Origin: an uncultured Bacteroidales bacterium
GTDB lineage: Bacteria; Bacteroidota; Bacteroidia; Bacteroidales; FEN-979
DNA length: 64,000 nt
Direction: 5' to 3'
Assembly: GCA_903845055.1 (NCBI GenBank)
Contig: CAIMWF010000038.1
Span: 1 to 64,000 of the forward strand
Translations under genes and position numbers: made by a program
Shown: in pieces, positions 25,646 to 34,164 of the stretch
Layout: each line of letters starts with the position of its first letter
How positions within the stretch are numbered: position 1 is the stretch's first letter
Notes under the pieces: model-generated
Database searches by the model: none
The model's input: the letters and a program-made list of their open reading frames with translations, nothing else
Told to the model about the DNA's origin: nothing

Positions 25646-26506
25646 ATGAAAAGTTTTTTTCATACAGCCATATTCCTCTTCCTTGGCAGCCTTTTCCTTC
25701 AATCATGCACCAAGGTCAGCGAACCTTTTTATACCGTTAATGAGGTGATTGTAGATACGAATGTACGCACCGTTCTCCTTGAGGATTACACGGGGCACAC
25801 CTGTGTCAACTGTGCTCCTGCCGCAAAGTCGGCAAATGCGCTCCAGGAACTCTACAAGGGACAGGTTTTTGTGATCGGCGTTCATGCCGGCAGTTTTGCA
25901 AAACCCGACCTGGTGCATTATGTCCCTTACCTAACGGCTGATTATACCTGCGCCACCGGGAATGAGTGGTACAGCAGCAGCGGTTTCAACATCGACCAGA
26001 ACCCCAAGGGAATGGTCAACCGGCGGGCTTACAACGGGAAAATTTCCTTTGTTCCCTCCGAATGGGGCGGAGCCATCGAAGCAGCACTTAAACTGCCCAA
26101 GGTGGCTGTCATGTCACTCAACAACAGTTATGAACCGGGGAGCAAGATGCTGACTACCCAGGTGCAGACCAAATTTCTCAGCGCATATGGTTCCGCAGTG
26201 AACCTGTGCGTCTGCATCGTGGAAGACAGCATTTACGGGGGCCAGGAAAACAAGGTTGCCGGCGATTCAATACCCATCATCAAGAACTTCCGGTTCATGC
26301 ACATCCTCAGGGGATCGGTCAACGGTACCTTTGGTGAAGTGGTTTCCGCAGACCCTGTCGTCAATACCCTCGCTTCTAAAAGTTACAACTTCGATTTCAG
26401 TACGAAGAACTGGGTGCCAGGTCATTGCAGCATCATCGCCTTCATCATGGATGCCGGTACCAAAGAGGTGCTGCACGTGATCAAGAGGCCGGTGGTCGTG
26501 CAGTAA
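25646..26506 (+). CDS. Omp28-related outer-membrane lipoprotein
   Basis: 286 residues from the ATG at 25646; the TTG start in the track adds 12 residues before an otherwise clear lipoprotein signal (LGSLFLQSC). The core has LLEDYTGHTCVNCAPAA, the Omp28 family motif, in which CVNC sits where thioredoxins carry CxxC. The remainder forms a beta-sandwich-like domain. Porphyromonas Omp28 is a surface-exposed outer-membrane protein. The last member of the TlpA/DUF6029/Omp28 unit; probably bound to or oxidised with its neighbours (inference). Confidence 0.9.
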   Translation: MKSFFHTAIFLFLGSLFLQSCTKVSEPFYTVNEVIVDTNVRTVLLEDYTGHTCVNCAPAAKSANALQELYKGQVFVIGVHAGSFAKPDLVHYVPYLTADYTCATGNEWYSSSGFNIDQNPKGMVNRRAYNGKISFVPSEWGGAIEAALKLPKVAVMSLNNSYEPGSKMLTTQVQTKFLSAYGSAVNLCVCIVEDSIYGGQENKVAGDSIPIIKNFRFMHILRGSVNGTFGEVVSADPVVNTLASKSYNFDFSTKNWVPGHCSIIAFIMDAGTKEVLHVIKRPVVVQ

Positions 26507-26553
26507 GATGATGAGGGATAATCCGCCCCTTTTAATGTTAAACCCCGCCGGGA

Positions 26554-27438
26554 ATGGACCGTAAGAGTTTCCTCCATGCACTGAGTTCGTTCACTGCATC
26601 CAAAATTTCGGGTAAAATCGATGAACTGAAAAATTTTACCGGGATTCTTCCGGGTTCCGGCCCGATGCCTGTTCTTTTTCTCGGGCATGGCAGCCCCATG
26701 AATGCAATCGGGGAGAACCCATTCGTAAGGGGATGGAAACGGGTAGGGTTGTCAATACCGAAACCAAAAGCGATCCTCTGCATTTCGGCACACTGGGAAA
26801 CCGGCGGGACCTTTGTAACGTCCATTGAAAAGCCCGGGACCATCCACGACTTCGGCAGTTTTCCACAGGAACTTTTTGAAGTTGAATACCCTGCGCCAGG
26901 CAGCCCGGAGCTTGCTGCCGGAATAATATCAATGGTTACCGCGACTCGGGTCGGTTCCGACCTCGGCCGGGGCCTCGACCACGGCTGCTGGAGTTTACTG
27001 AAACAGATGTATCCCGCGGCCGGCATCCCCGTTGTCCAGATGAGCATCGATGCCACCCGGCCTGCCCAGGATCACTACGATCTTGCAAAAGAACTGGCCC
27101 CCCTGCGTGAAAAGGGGGTGCTGATCATTGGCAGCGGAAACCTGGTTCACAACATGAGCCTGGTGGCCTGGGAAAAGATCGAGGAACCGGAATATGGCTT
27201 CGACTGGGCGTTTGAGGCGGATGCCATGATGAAAAAACTGATCCTGGCAGGCGATCACCGGCAGCTTATTGATTACCAGTCACTCGGAAAGTCATTCGGG
27301 CTGGCCGTTCCAACCCCCGAGCATTACCTGCCGCTGCTGTATGTGATGGCACTCCGGGGCGAAGAAGAAAATGTGAGCATTTTCAATGACAAGATCATCA
27401 TGGGGTCCCTGTCGATGACCTCGCTGAAAATCGGTTAG
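26554..27438 (+). CDS. ygiD: 4,5-DOPA-dioxygenase-like extradiol enzyme (LigB/YgiD family)
   Basis: 294 residues. The metal-site sequences of the class III extradiol family are present: FLGHGSPMNAI, CISAHWET, GLDHGCW, and GSGNLVHNM. PEHYLPLLYVMA is typical of the YgiD/DODA branch. In Escherichia coli YgiD cleaves L-DOPA; in other bacteria the natural substrate is unknown. Cytoplasmic. A 25-residue N-terminal extension (from MDRKSFLHALSS) precedes the core and looks like a degraded twin-arginine-free leader seen in Bacteroidetes members. The stop is 3 nt from that of the convergent peptidase. Confidence 0.93.
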   Translation: MDRKSFLHALSSFTASKISGKIDELKNFTGILPGSGPMPVLFLGHGSPMNAIGENPFVRGWKRVGLSIPKPKAILCISAHWETGGTFVTSIEKPGTIHDFGSFPQELFEVEYPAPGSPELAAGIISMVTATRVGSDLGRGLDHGCWSLLKQMYPAAGIPVVQMSIDATRPAQDHYDLAKELAPLREKGVLIIGSGNLVHNMSLVAWEKIEEPEYGFDWAFEADAMMKKLILAGDHRQLIDYQSLGKSFGLAVPTPEHYLPLLYVMALRGEEENVSIFNDKIIMGSLSMTSLKIG

Positions 27439-27441
27439 TAC

Positions 27442-29985
27442 CTACCTGGTTATCAAGATTATGCATTCAACCGTATTCCTGTCTCCTTTGATTTTCAGAA
27501 AGTAAACGCCATCGGGCAGGTGCTCCAGCGACAGGCTTTGCCTTTCGTGCGTATTGCGGATTAACTGGTTCAGGTGGTATACCTTTTTGCCGGACTGGTC
27601 AAAGACACTGATCTCAATCTCACCAGTTCCGGATGTTCCGAAGTCAAGGATGAAACTACCGTTGCCCGGGTTCGGCAGTACCGTACAGGTGAGGACCCCG
27701 GTCCGCTCCCCGGTGGAGGAGGGGTAATCGACGGTAATATACCCGGTTCGTATCAGTGTGTCAGCAAAAAAGCCGTTGCCTGCAACCAGTTGTACATCGT
27801 AGATTCCTTTGTCGTTGTAGGTGACCACGGGATTTTTGCCGGTGGAAAAGGAGGGGGTCCCTCCCTGGAAACTCCATTGCCAGTTGTTGGTGTTCCCCGA
27901 TGAAGTATCCGAAAAATTCACGGTATGACCGGGTGTAACATGAAGGGGGATCCCGGTGAACCCTGCAACGACCGGCGAGGGCGCCGGCATGACGACAAGG
28001 CGGCCCTGGCAGGGAACGCCATTATACGCGGTTATCACCAGGCGAATCGTATCATATGCAGTGGTGAGCGGCGGAAACGCAAGAACCGCCGTATGGTTGG
28101 CCACAAGCATGGTGGCAAGGATCGTACTACCTATTGTCGCGGTGACCCTGGCGCCGTCGGTTGTGCATGAAACGGCCAGGATCGAATCGCCTGCAAACAG
28201 CAGGGTATCGTAAGTTGCAACCAGGGGTTGCGGGGTTGCGGTCCGGACCATGATGGTAGGATCACCGAAAATCGTCCAGGTGTCGGCCATGTTGGCCCCG
28301 TCGGTGCCGTAGGCATCGATCATCTCCATGCAGCCGTTTATGGAGAGCCCTGCGAAGGTCCTTTTTATGTTGGACGAATCTGATTCAACCAGGATATCGG
28401 TCATGGCATCCTGTCCCTCCATCGGTGAGTCCCAACTCTGGTTGATGGTTGAACCCAGGAAGGCGACGGCACCGGTGGGCTGGCCTCCCTGTGACGCACG
28501 CAGCCAGGCCTCGGCGAAGCAGGTGCCGGAGGTAAAATCGCCGTTCACGCAGGCGACCGACCAGATGAATGGCCATTTTCCGGTGTTTGTAAGCTGGTTT
28601 ACATTGCTGTTGCTGAATCCCGACGTTCCCCAGGAAGTCTGGCTTCCGTGGCCGGTATACAGGATAAGGCTTGCCCCGCTGTTGACGGCCGAACTGACCA
28701 TGGCAGGCGTCGGGTTCCCCGGGGCATCATTGCCGCCCTGGCTGCCGTCGAACAGTTCGGGGTTCACCGTATATTTATACGCAAGCAATTTTGTCTGCTG
28801 GTTCCTGACATGCTCATAATCCATCTCGTTGTCATCCCCGGGTCCCTGGTCGGATGCGATGCCGATCACTGTTGAAAACCAGTTGCCTGCCGGGAATTGC
28901 GGATTCTGCTCATATTCAAGCGTGCGCTGAACCTGGGTCTGCACCTGCGCCACTGTTTCAGCCGAAAACCGGCCGACAAAAACATCGGCGTAATGGTCGT
29001 TGCCGGCAATATAGCCATAAGCGTTGTCGGAAGGGCCGCCCAGGTTACCGCCCATGTTGGTCGGGATCTGAGGGGCATCGCCTACCAGCAGGAGATGGGT
29101 CAGGCCTTTTGTATTGTAATAATTCGCGATGAAGGTGGCGATGGCTGCGGCACTGTTTCCGGCCGAATCCTTGCTGACCATCTCGGTGTGATAGCCTTCC
29201 GATCTTTTCCAGTCGACATAAGGCTGCATGGCATTCATGAAGGGACCGTGGCAGATCACCAGCAGGTTCCCGTATTCGGCGAGCGGCGTGTAGCTCAGTG
29301 CCGAAAAGTTGGCAAATTGCCGCTTCAGTACAGGGAGAAATCCCTCCGGGATCTTTTTATCCCCTGCCGCTGCGGGGAGTGGGTTCACTCCCGGTTCCGA
29401 ACTCCTGTAAAGTTCAAGGGTCAGGTCGTAATAGACGCGCAGTGTCCGGGTTACCGGGTTGTACTGAAAGGGATAGATGATCACGGTTTGCCCGCGCACA
29501 TTCCGAATGATGTAAGGATCCCGCATCCCGGTGAGTTCCCCGGGGTAAAACCGGTCGTTCCCGTAAGGAATGCCAAAGAGGTATGGAACATCCCCCGGCC
29601 CGGTTTGGCGCATGATCACCCCTTTCGACGGTGCAACATCCACATCCGCATAGTCTTTGAATCTGGATGAAACCACGTGCACGCTCATACCCGCCTGGCC
29701 CGGTATGACCAGGGATACGGTCATTTTGGGCAGGTCGGGCGCCCCGGCTTCAAGGATCGGGGTAGACTTCATGACCTCCACTGCGTAGGCGCTGCCGCGC
29801 GGGGTTTCGACCGGCCGCAACCGGAAACCATCCAGCGAAAGGTGTATGGTTGAAAGTTCGATGGAGGAAGAAGAGACGCTGATCCTGGCGGGGACGGGAT
29901 TTGAATTGTTGATGCCAATCCAGCCGCCGGCGCTTGCAGCCATTGAAAGAAGAATACAGACGGAGATGATGCAAAGAGGGCGCAT
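27442..29985 (-). CDS. Gingipain-family (C25) cysteine peptidase, T9SS substrate
   Basis: 847 residues. Signal peptide 1-20; a propeptide-like domain to about 230; the C25 catalytic domain from LLVICHGPFM to about 570, with the catalytic His446 in ILYTGHGSQTSW and Cys479 in IWSVACVNGDF. Next come an Ig-like segment, a PKD domain (about 690-760, WSFQGGTPS...VTYNDKGIYDVQL) and a type-A T9SS sorting domain ending in GVYFLKIKG. Secreted, surface-attached endopeptidase; whether Arg- or Lys-specific cannot be told. It follows the LolC/E-like permease gene by 12 nt, an unexpected operon partner. Confidence 0.95.
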   Translation of the reverse strand: MRPLCIISVCILLSMAASAGGWIGINNSNPVPARISVSSSSIELSTIHLSLDGFRLRPVETPRGSAYAVEVMKSTPILEAGAPDLPKMTVSLVIPGQAGMSVHVVSSRFKDYADVDVAPSKGVIMRQTGPGDVPYLFGIPYGNDRFYPGELTGMRDPYIIRNVRGQTVIIYPFQYNPVTRTLRVYYDLTLELYRSSEPGVNPLPAAAGDKKIPEGFLPVLKRQFANFSALSYTPLAEYGNLLVICHGPFMNAMQPYVDWKRSEGYHTEMVSKDSAGNSAAAIATFIANYYNTKGLTHLLLVGDAPQIPTNMGGNLGGPSDNAYGYIAGNDHYADVFVGRFSAETVAQVQTQVQRTLEYEQNPQFPAGNWFSTVIGIASDQGPGDDNEMDYEHVRNQQTKLLAYKYTVNPELFDGSQGGNDAPGNPTPAMVSSAVNSGASLILYTGHGSQTSWGTSGFSNSNVNQLTNTGKWPFIWSVACVNGDFTSGTCFAEAWLRASQGGQPTGAVAFLGSTINQSWDSPMEGQDAMTDILVESDSSNIKRTFAGLSINGCMEMIDAYGTDGANMADTWTIFGDPTIMVRTATPQPLVATYDTLLFAGDSILAVSCTTDGARVTATIGSTILATMLVANHTAVLAFPPLTTAYDTIRLVITAYNGVPCQGRLVVMPAPSPVVAGFTGIPLHVTPGHTVNFSDTSSGNTNNWQWSFQGGTPSFSTGKNPVVTYNDKGIYDVQLVAGNGFFADTLIRTGYITVDYPSSTGERTGVLTCTVLPNPGNGSFILDFGTSGTGEIEISVFDQSGKKVYHLNQLIRNTHERQSLSLEHLPDGVYFLKIKGDRNTVECIILITR

Positions 29986-29997
29986 GGGGATAAGGTT

Positions 29998-31233
29998 TTA
30001 GTCCAGTTTGATCTTGGCGAAATGAATTTTCCGGATGTTATACACCGGGTAGGAGGTTGCAAGGAGGCCGATGGACATCACCGTGACAAATACCACGATA
30101 AAATCGGCAACCTGCATGTGAACGGGGTAGGCGCTTACAACAAAGCTGCTGCCGGCACCCCCGAGCCTTACCAGGCCGAAGCGGATCTGCAGCCAGCAGA
30201 TAACGGCTCCAAGCGCCAGCCCGAGGAGCGCGCCGATAAGCGAAATAAGCACCCCCTCCATCAGGAAGATACGCCTGATCAGGGATTGCGAGGCACCCAT
30301 GCTCTGAAGGACTGCAATGTCCTTTTTTTTGTCGAGGATCAGCATCGAGAGGGTCCCGATTACATTGAAGGTGGCGATCACCAGGATCAGGGTCAGGATC
30401 ATGAAAATGTAGTTCTTCTCGGAGATCATGATTTTGTAAAGGATCTCCTGCTGCTGGAAGCGGTTTTTAACGATGAAATTCTTTCCCAGCATTTTTTCCA
30501 GCTGCGCCTGTACCGGTTTCAGGTCGGCATCCTTTGCCACGCCGATTTCGAGGGCCGTCCGTTCGTTTTCATAGGCCAGGAGTTTTTTAACAAACCGGAG
30601 GGGGAGGATGGCGTATTTGATATCGTACTCATACTGGATCTGGAAGTACCCGGAGGGAAAAATGACCTCTGTGTTGAAGGCGTTGTCGAATCCTCCCGAA
30701 AATGAGGCGTAGCGCCGCGGAACATACACGGCAATCGGGTTCAGGTAATCCTTCAGGTTGGCGTTCAGTGTGCTGGCAAGACCGTAGCCGAGGACGGCAT
30801 AATCCTTTTCCCCGTCCTGGAGGATAAAATTGCCCTCGGACATCATGCTGTCGATACCGCTCATTTTCATGTAATCCCCGCTGACCCCCTTGATGGTCAC
30901 AATGCTCTGGTTGTCCTTGTATTTCATGAGGGCATCCTCTTCGATCACCTCGGTGAGATGCAGGATGCCTGGTATTTGCCGGATGCGGTCGACGGGCAAT
31001 GCAGAAAGGTTGAAGGTTTTGCCATGGCTGGCGGTTACCTGGATGCTCGGGTTGAAGGAACTGAAGAGCGATACCACCAGGCGGTCGAACCCGTTGAAAA
31101 CCGACAGCACGATGATCAGCGCCATGGCCCCGATGGCAACACCCACCAGCGAAATCGCGGAGATGATGTTGATGATGTTGTGCGATTTTTTTGAAACCAG
31201 GTACCGGCGGGCTATGTAAAACGGGAAGTTCAA
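29998..31233 (-). CDS. ABC transporter permease, LolC/LolE (FtsX) family
   Basis: 411 residues, start TTG directly at 31233 (NFPFYIARRYL); the bases immediately upstream are a tandem repeat, so no earlier start exists. One N-terminal and three C-terminal membrane helices flank a large periplasmic domain, the MacB/FtsX layout, and SKKSHNIINIIS at the N-terminus is the LolC/E signature. The complex pulls lipoproteins from the inner membrane for delivery to the outer membrane. The LolD ATPase is not adjacent. Confidence 0.92.
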   Translation of the reverse strand: MNFPFYIARRYLVSKKSHNIINIISAISLVGVAIGAMALIIVLSVFNGFDRLVVSLFSSFNPSIQVTASHGKTFNLSALPVDRIRQIPGILHLTEVIEEDALMKYKDNQSIVTIKGVSGDYMKMSGIDSMMSEGNFILQDGEKDYAVLGYGLASTLNANLKDYLNPIAVYVPRRYASFSGGFDNAFNTEVIFPSGYFQIQYEYDIKYAILPLRFVKKLLAYENERTALEIGVAKDADLKPVQAQLEKMLGKNFIVKNRFQQQEILYKIMISEKNYIFMILTLILVIATFNVIGTLSMLILDKKKDIAVLQSMGASQSLIRRIFLMEGVLISLIGALLGLALGAVICWLQIRFGLVRLGGAGSSFVVSAYPVHMQVADFIVVFVTVMSIGLLATSYPVYNIRKIHFAKIKLD

Positions 31234-31235
31234 GG

Positions 31236-31270
31236 GATTTGCGATTTACGATTTACGATTTACGATTTTA
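31236..31270. repeat. Heptamer tandem repeat, unit GATTTAC
   Basis: Five 7-bp units (GATTTGC, three GATTTAC, GATTTTA) 2 bp before the permease start codon. Its reverse complement unit (AATCGTA by rotation) forms the array at 50295. Confidence 0.88.
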
Positions 31271-31294
31271 ACGTTAAACTATCCATTTCCCTTT

Positions 31295-31318
31295 TCGCTA
31301 CCTCGCTACCTCGCTACC
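31295..31318. repeat. Octamer tandem repeat, unit TCGCTACC
   Basis: Three perfect 8-bp units, 3 bp after the methyltransferase stop codon. The reverse complement unit GGTAGCGA forms the array at 40761. Confidence 0.88.
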
Positions 31319-31321
31319 TTT

Positions 31322-32191
31322 CTACTTCCATGCCTTCACCATCAGCCCGGTGCCGGTTTTATGCTGCATCCCGGTGTCGAGCATGTTGCATATGAAGGCA
31401 ATGGGGTAGGCTACGATGTAATAGAAGGGCAGGAGGATGAAAAGCAACTTCGATTTATTCAGCATGAGGATGGGATACTTCATCGAAAGCCTCCAGCCGG
31501 CGCGGCCGGGGGTGCCGTAGGTAAAACGCGCCTCGGTTTTCCTGAAACCGGCGCGTTTCAGTTTTTCCCGGATGTCATCAATGTTGTAACCGTCGCGGAC
31601 ATGCTCGTCGATAAAGGATTCGCCCTCCTCATGATCGTGCACGTCGGAGCCGCCCTGGTCGGAGGGGGTGGAAACCAGCAGCATGCCATCCTGGGTCAGG
31701 GAATCGTAAAAATTCCGGAAAACCGCTTCATCGTCGGCAATGTGTTCCATCACATCCACCGACAGGATCAGGTCGAATTTGTCGGGCATGCTGAACTTTG
31801 TAAGGTCGGCGATCTCAAAGTTCACATTTTTACGGCCGATTTTCATGAAAAAATTGTTGCAGTCGGCAATCTGCTCCTCCTTTACATCGACCGCCTCAAC
31901 GAACCAGTGGGGGTCAAGTCCCGAAAGGAAATAACTGTACTGGCCGAACCCTGACCCGGCATCGAGGATGTAGCGGCCGGCTCCCTGTGGCGCGACCTGG
32001 TGCGATGCCTGCGTTCTTGCTCCGGCGGGCCGGTTCAGGTCGGGCAGGTTTTTTGCCCAATGCCTGATCTCTTTCCTGACATGCCATGCACGCAACAGCA
32101 ACAGATCCAGTAGCTTGTAAAATAAAATACGTGAAAAAGGGGATGTGTTGAAGACCTTGCCGAGGGATTTTTTAATCGGGTCGTATTGCAT
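31322..32191 (-). CDS. Class I SAM-dependent methyltransferase with C-terminal membrane helix
   Basis: 289 residues from the ATG at 32191 (MQYDPIKKSLGKVF). The longer track start (TTG at 32221) lies inside a tandem repeat and is rejected. SAM-binding motif LDAGSGFGQY, acidic end of strand 2 (VEAVDVKEE), and ILSVDVMEHI before the usual YDSLTQDGMLLVSTPS. A hydrophobic segment near the C-terminus (about 240-265) suggests membrane attachment, as in lipid or quinone methyltransferases, but the substrate is unknown. Confidence 0.87.
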   Translation of the reverse strand: MQYDPIKKSLGKVFNTSPFSRILFYKLLDLLLLRAWHVRKEIRHWAKNLPDLNRPAGARTQASHQVAPQGAGRYILDAGSGFGQYSYFLSGLDPHWFVEAVDVKEEQIADCNNFFMKIGRKNVNFEIADLTKFSMPDKFDLILSVDVMEHIADDEAVFRNFYDSLTQDGMLLVSTPSDQGGSDVHDHEEGESFIDEHVRDGYNIDDIREKLKRAGFRKTEARFTYGTPGRAGWRLSMKYPILMLNKSKLLFILLPFYYIVAYPIAFICNMLDTGMQHKTGTGLMVKAWK

Positions 32192-32208
32192 GGGAGACTC
32201 AGATTTAA

Positions 32209-32236
32209 ACTCAAAAATCAAAACTCAAAATTCATA
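32209..32236. repeat. Heptamer tandem repeat, unit ACTCAAA
   Basis: Four 7-bp units (ACTCAAA, AATCAAA, ACTCAAA, ATTCATA) 17 bp upstream of the methyltransferase start; complement of the GAGTTTT family. Confidence 0.75.
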
Positions 32237-32318
32237 ACCTGCTTTGCACCGGGGAACTCCTGACCAGGATACCGGTTGTTCATTCCTGCTGCGCCTTTCA
32301 GGAAACCATGATCCCGGG

Positions 32319-32654
32319 CTATTTTAACAACTGGTCGATATTCTCAATATAGTCGAGCGAGTCATCCAGGAAGAAATGAAGCTCGGGCATCACCCGCAGC
32401 TGGTTGTGAACCCGCAGGGCCAGGAAATGACGCACCTCGCGGCTGTGGTGCCTGATCTTGTCGAGCAGCACCTGTTTGTCGGTGGTGATGAAGAGGCTCA
32501 GGTAAACTTTCGCAATCGCGAGATCCTTGCTCACCTGAACCTTGGTCACCGTGATCAGGGCTCCATCGAACAGGTTACGGCTTTCCTGCTGGAAAATTGT
32601 GCCCAGGTCCTTCTGGATCAGGCGTGAAATTTTTTGTTGGCGGGTCGATTCCAT
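32319..32654 (-). CDS. rbfA: Ribosome-binding factor A
   Basis: 111 residues. RQQKISRLIQKDLGTIFQQE is the usual RbfA opening; VTKVQVSKDLAIAKVYLSLF and the Arg-rich RHFLALRVHNQLRVMPELHFFLDDS strand follow the KH-like fold. It binds the 30S subunit during late 16S rRNA maturation. A -7 box TACCTTTG ends 4 nt before the start codon, so the mRNA should be nearly leaderless. Confidence 0.95.
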   Translation of the reverse strand: MESTRQQKISRLIQKDLGTIFQQESRNLFDGALITVTKVQVSKDLAIAKVYLSLFITTDKQVLLDKIRHHSREVRHFLALRVHNQLRVMPELHFFLDDSLDYIENIDQLLK

Positions 32655-32658
32655 GCTA

Positions 32659-32666
32659 CAAAGGTA
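32659..32666 (-). promoter_or_regulatory. -7 promoter element of rbfA
   Basis: TACCTTTG on the minus strand, its last base 4 nt before the ATG at 32654. Confidence 0.65.
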
Positions 32667-32727
32667 TTAATTATTTTGGTAAACGATAACATGGCGGGAT
32701 GCAGGCGAAACGGTCAACAGAGCGGAA

Positions 32728-32748
32728 TTAAAAATTAAAAATTAAAAA
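32728..32748. repeat. Heptamer tandem repeat, unit TTAAAAA
   Basis: Three perfect 7-bp units in the gap between the divergent rbfA and Rh-type genes. Confidence 0.75.
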
Positions 32749-32873
32749 TTGCGAAAATTCCGGATCAGGCCGGGGGATCGTTTTTTTATTTCACAGCGGG
32801 TTAATCCCACCGTTATATCAGCATGATAACACATTTTTTTCGATAAGTAAAATACGTATAATCATAAGTATTT

Positions 32874-32905
32874 CTTGCACGGTGAAAAATTTAACAATAC
32901 TTTTG
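32874..32905 (+). promoter_or_regulatory. Promoter of the Rh-type ammonium channel gene
   Basis: CTTG (32874-32877), 20 bp, TACTTTTG (32898-32905): one of the best full-length Bacteroidetes promoter matches here. The start codon follows after 45 nt, and the track start at 32882 lies inside the promoter. Confidence 0.7.
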
Positions 32906-32950
32906 CGCGCAATTAACTGCCATTTTCACGAACCACAACAACCGGACAAC

Positions 32951-34123
32951 ATGAGATTAAACAAGTACTTAAAAATGTCGGCGTTCATGCTGATAGCTAC
33001 AGTATTGCCAATCCTGGCAAAGGCGCAACAGGAGGCGGGGAACACCCTGGCTTCCGGGATCATCGATGACCAGCAATACAACCGGGCCATTCACATCATG
33101 GCCATGCTGCTGATCGGTTTTGGATTTTTAATGGTTTTTGTAAGAAAATACGGTCGTTCAGCGTTGACGGCCACCTTCCTGCTTGTCAGCACCTCGCTGC
33201 CTCTTTATATGCTGATCAACCGGGTGGGCCTTGATGGAACCGACAGCGAGATCAGGCGGCTGATCCTCGCGGAATTCGGTGCCGCCAGCCTGCTGATTGC
33301 CGCGGGTGCCGTGCTTGGCAGACTGAAAATGCAGCAATACGTACTCCTCGGGTTACTGTTTGTCCCTTTTTATGCGTTCAATGAATGGATTGTTCTGAAC
33401 GGCGGACTTGGCCTGATCAAGGCCGGTTCGGTGGTCGATACCGGGGGGTCGGTTGTCATCCATGCTTTTGGTGCGATCTTCGGGCTCGGCGTCGCCCTGA
33501 CCATGACCACAAAGCAGGAATTCGAGACAACCATCGAAACCGATTCTACGAGCGACCGGTACTCGATGCTGGGAAGCATGATGCTTTGGATCTTCTGGCC
33601 CAGTTTTTGCGCTGCCCTTGTCCCGCCTGCCCAGATGCCCCACACCGTGGTGAATGTCATCCTTGCTTTGTGCGGTTCAACCCTGACAACCTACCTCGTT
33701 TCCGTTTCAATCCGTAAGAAGATCAGCATTGCCGACATCGCCAACGCCGCGCTTGCGGGGGGTGTTGCCATCGGCTCAACCTGTGCCGCGGCCAGCCATA
33801 CCATGGCGGTCATCATCGGCATCATGGCGGGCGGTCTTTCCACTTTCGGCTTTGCCGTCATCCAGTCGAAGCAGCAGAAGCTGATGAAGATCATCGATAC
33901 CTGCGGGGTTACCAACCTGCACGGCCTGCCCGGTTTGATGGGCGGACTGGTCGCCCTGCCCGTCATCAGGGGACTTCACATGGAAAACCAGCTTTACGGG
34001 ATCGGCATCACCATCCTGGTTGCACTTCTCACCGGCATGATCACGGGCAAGGTACTTCCCCTGCTTGGTCGCAAACTCGAAGTTTACGACGATGCCGATG
34101 AATTCCTGGATGCCGGAGAATAA
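32951..34123 (+). CDS. Rh-type ammonium channel (Amt/Rh family)
   Basis: 390 residues from the ATG at 32951, chosen because a promoter covers the earlier start and a signal-like segment follows (MRLNKYLKMSAF...AKAQQ). About eleven hydrophobic helices. The twin-histidine pore residues are in DTGGSVVIHAFGAIFGLG (His171) and DTCGVTNLHGLPG (His324). MLWIFWPSFCAAL and the DTCGV-NLHG sequence are typical of Rh glycoproteins rather than AmtB. It conducts NH3/NH4+ (or possibly CO2) through the inner membrane. No GlnK/PII gene is adjacent, in line with Rh proteins. The neighbours are unrelated. Confidence 0.9.
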   Translation: MRLNKYLKMSAFMLIATVLPILAKAQQEAGNTLASGIIDDQQYNRAIHIMAMLLIGFGFLMVFVRKYGRSALTATFLLVSTSLPLYMLINRVGLDGTDSEIRRLILAEFGAASLLIAAGAVLGRLKMQQYVLLGLLFVPFYAFNEWIVLNGGLGLIKAGSVVDTGGSVVIHAFGAIFGLGVALTMTTKQEFETTIETDSTSDRYSMLGSMMLWIFWPSFCAALVPPAQMPHTVVNVILALCGSTLTTYLVSVSIRKKISIADIANAALAGGVAIGSTCAAASHTMAVIIGIMAGGLSTFGFAVIQSKQQKLMKIIDTCGVTNLHGLPGLMGGLVALPVIRGLHMENQLYGIGITILVALLTGMITGKVLPLLGRKLEVYDDADEFLDAGE

Positions 34124-34164
34124 GGGGTGACTGCGGCGGTTGCCGAGCACTATGGACAACTGTT

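Noticed and set aside
28897-29670. 257-codon plus-strand ORF
   Set aside because: Antisense to the C25 peptidase gene, whose catalytic motifs are intact.
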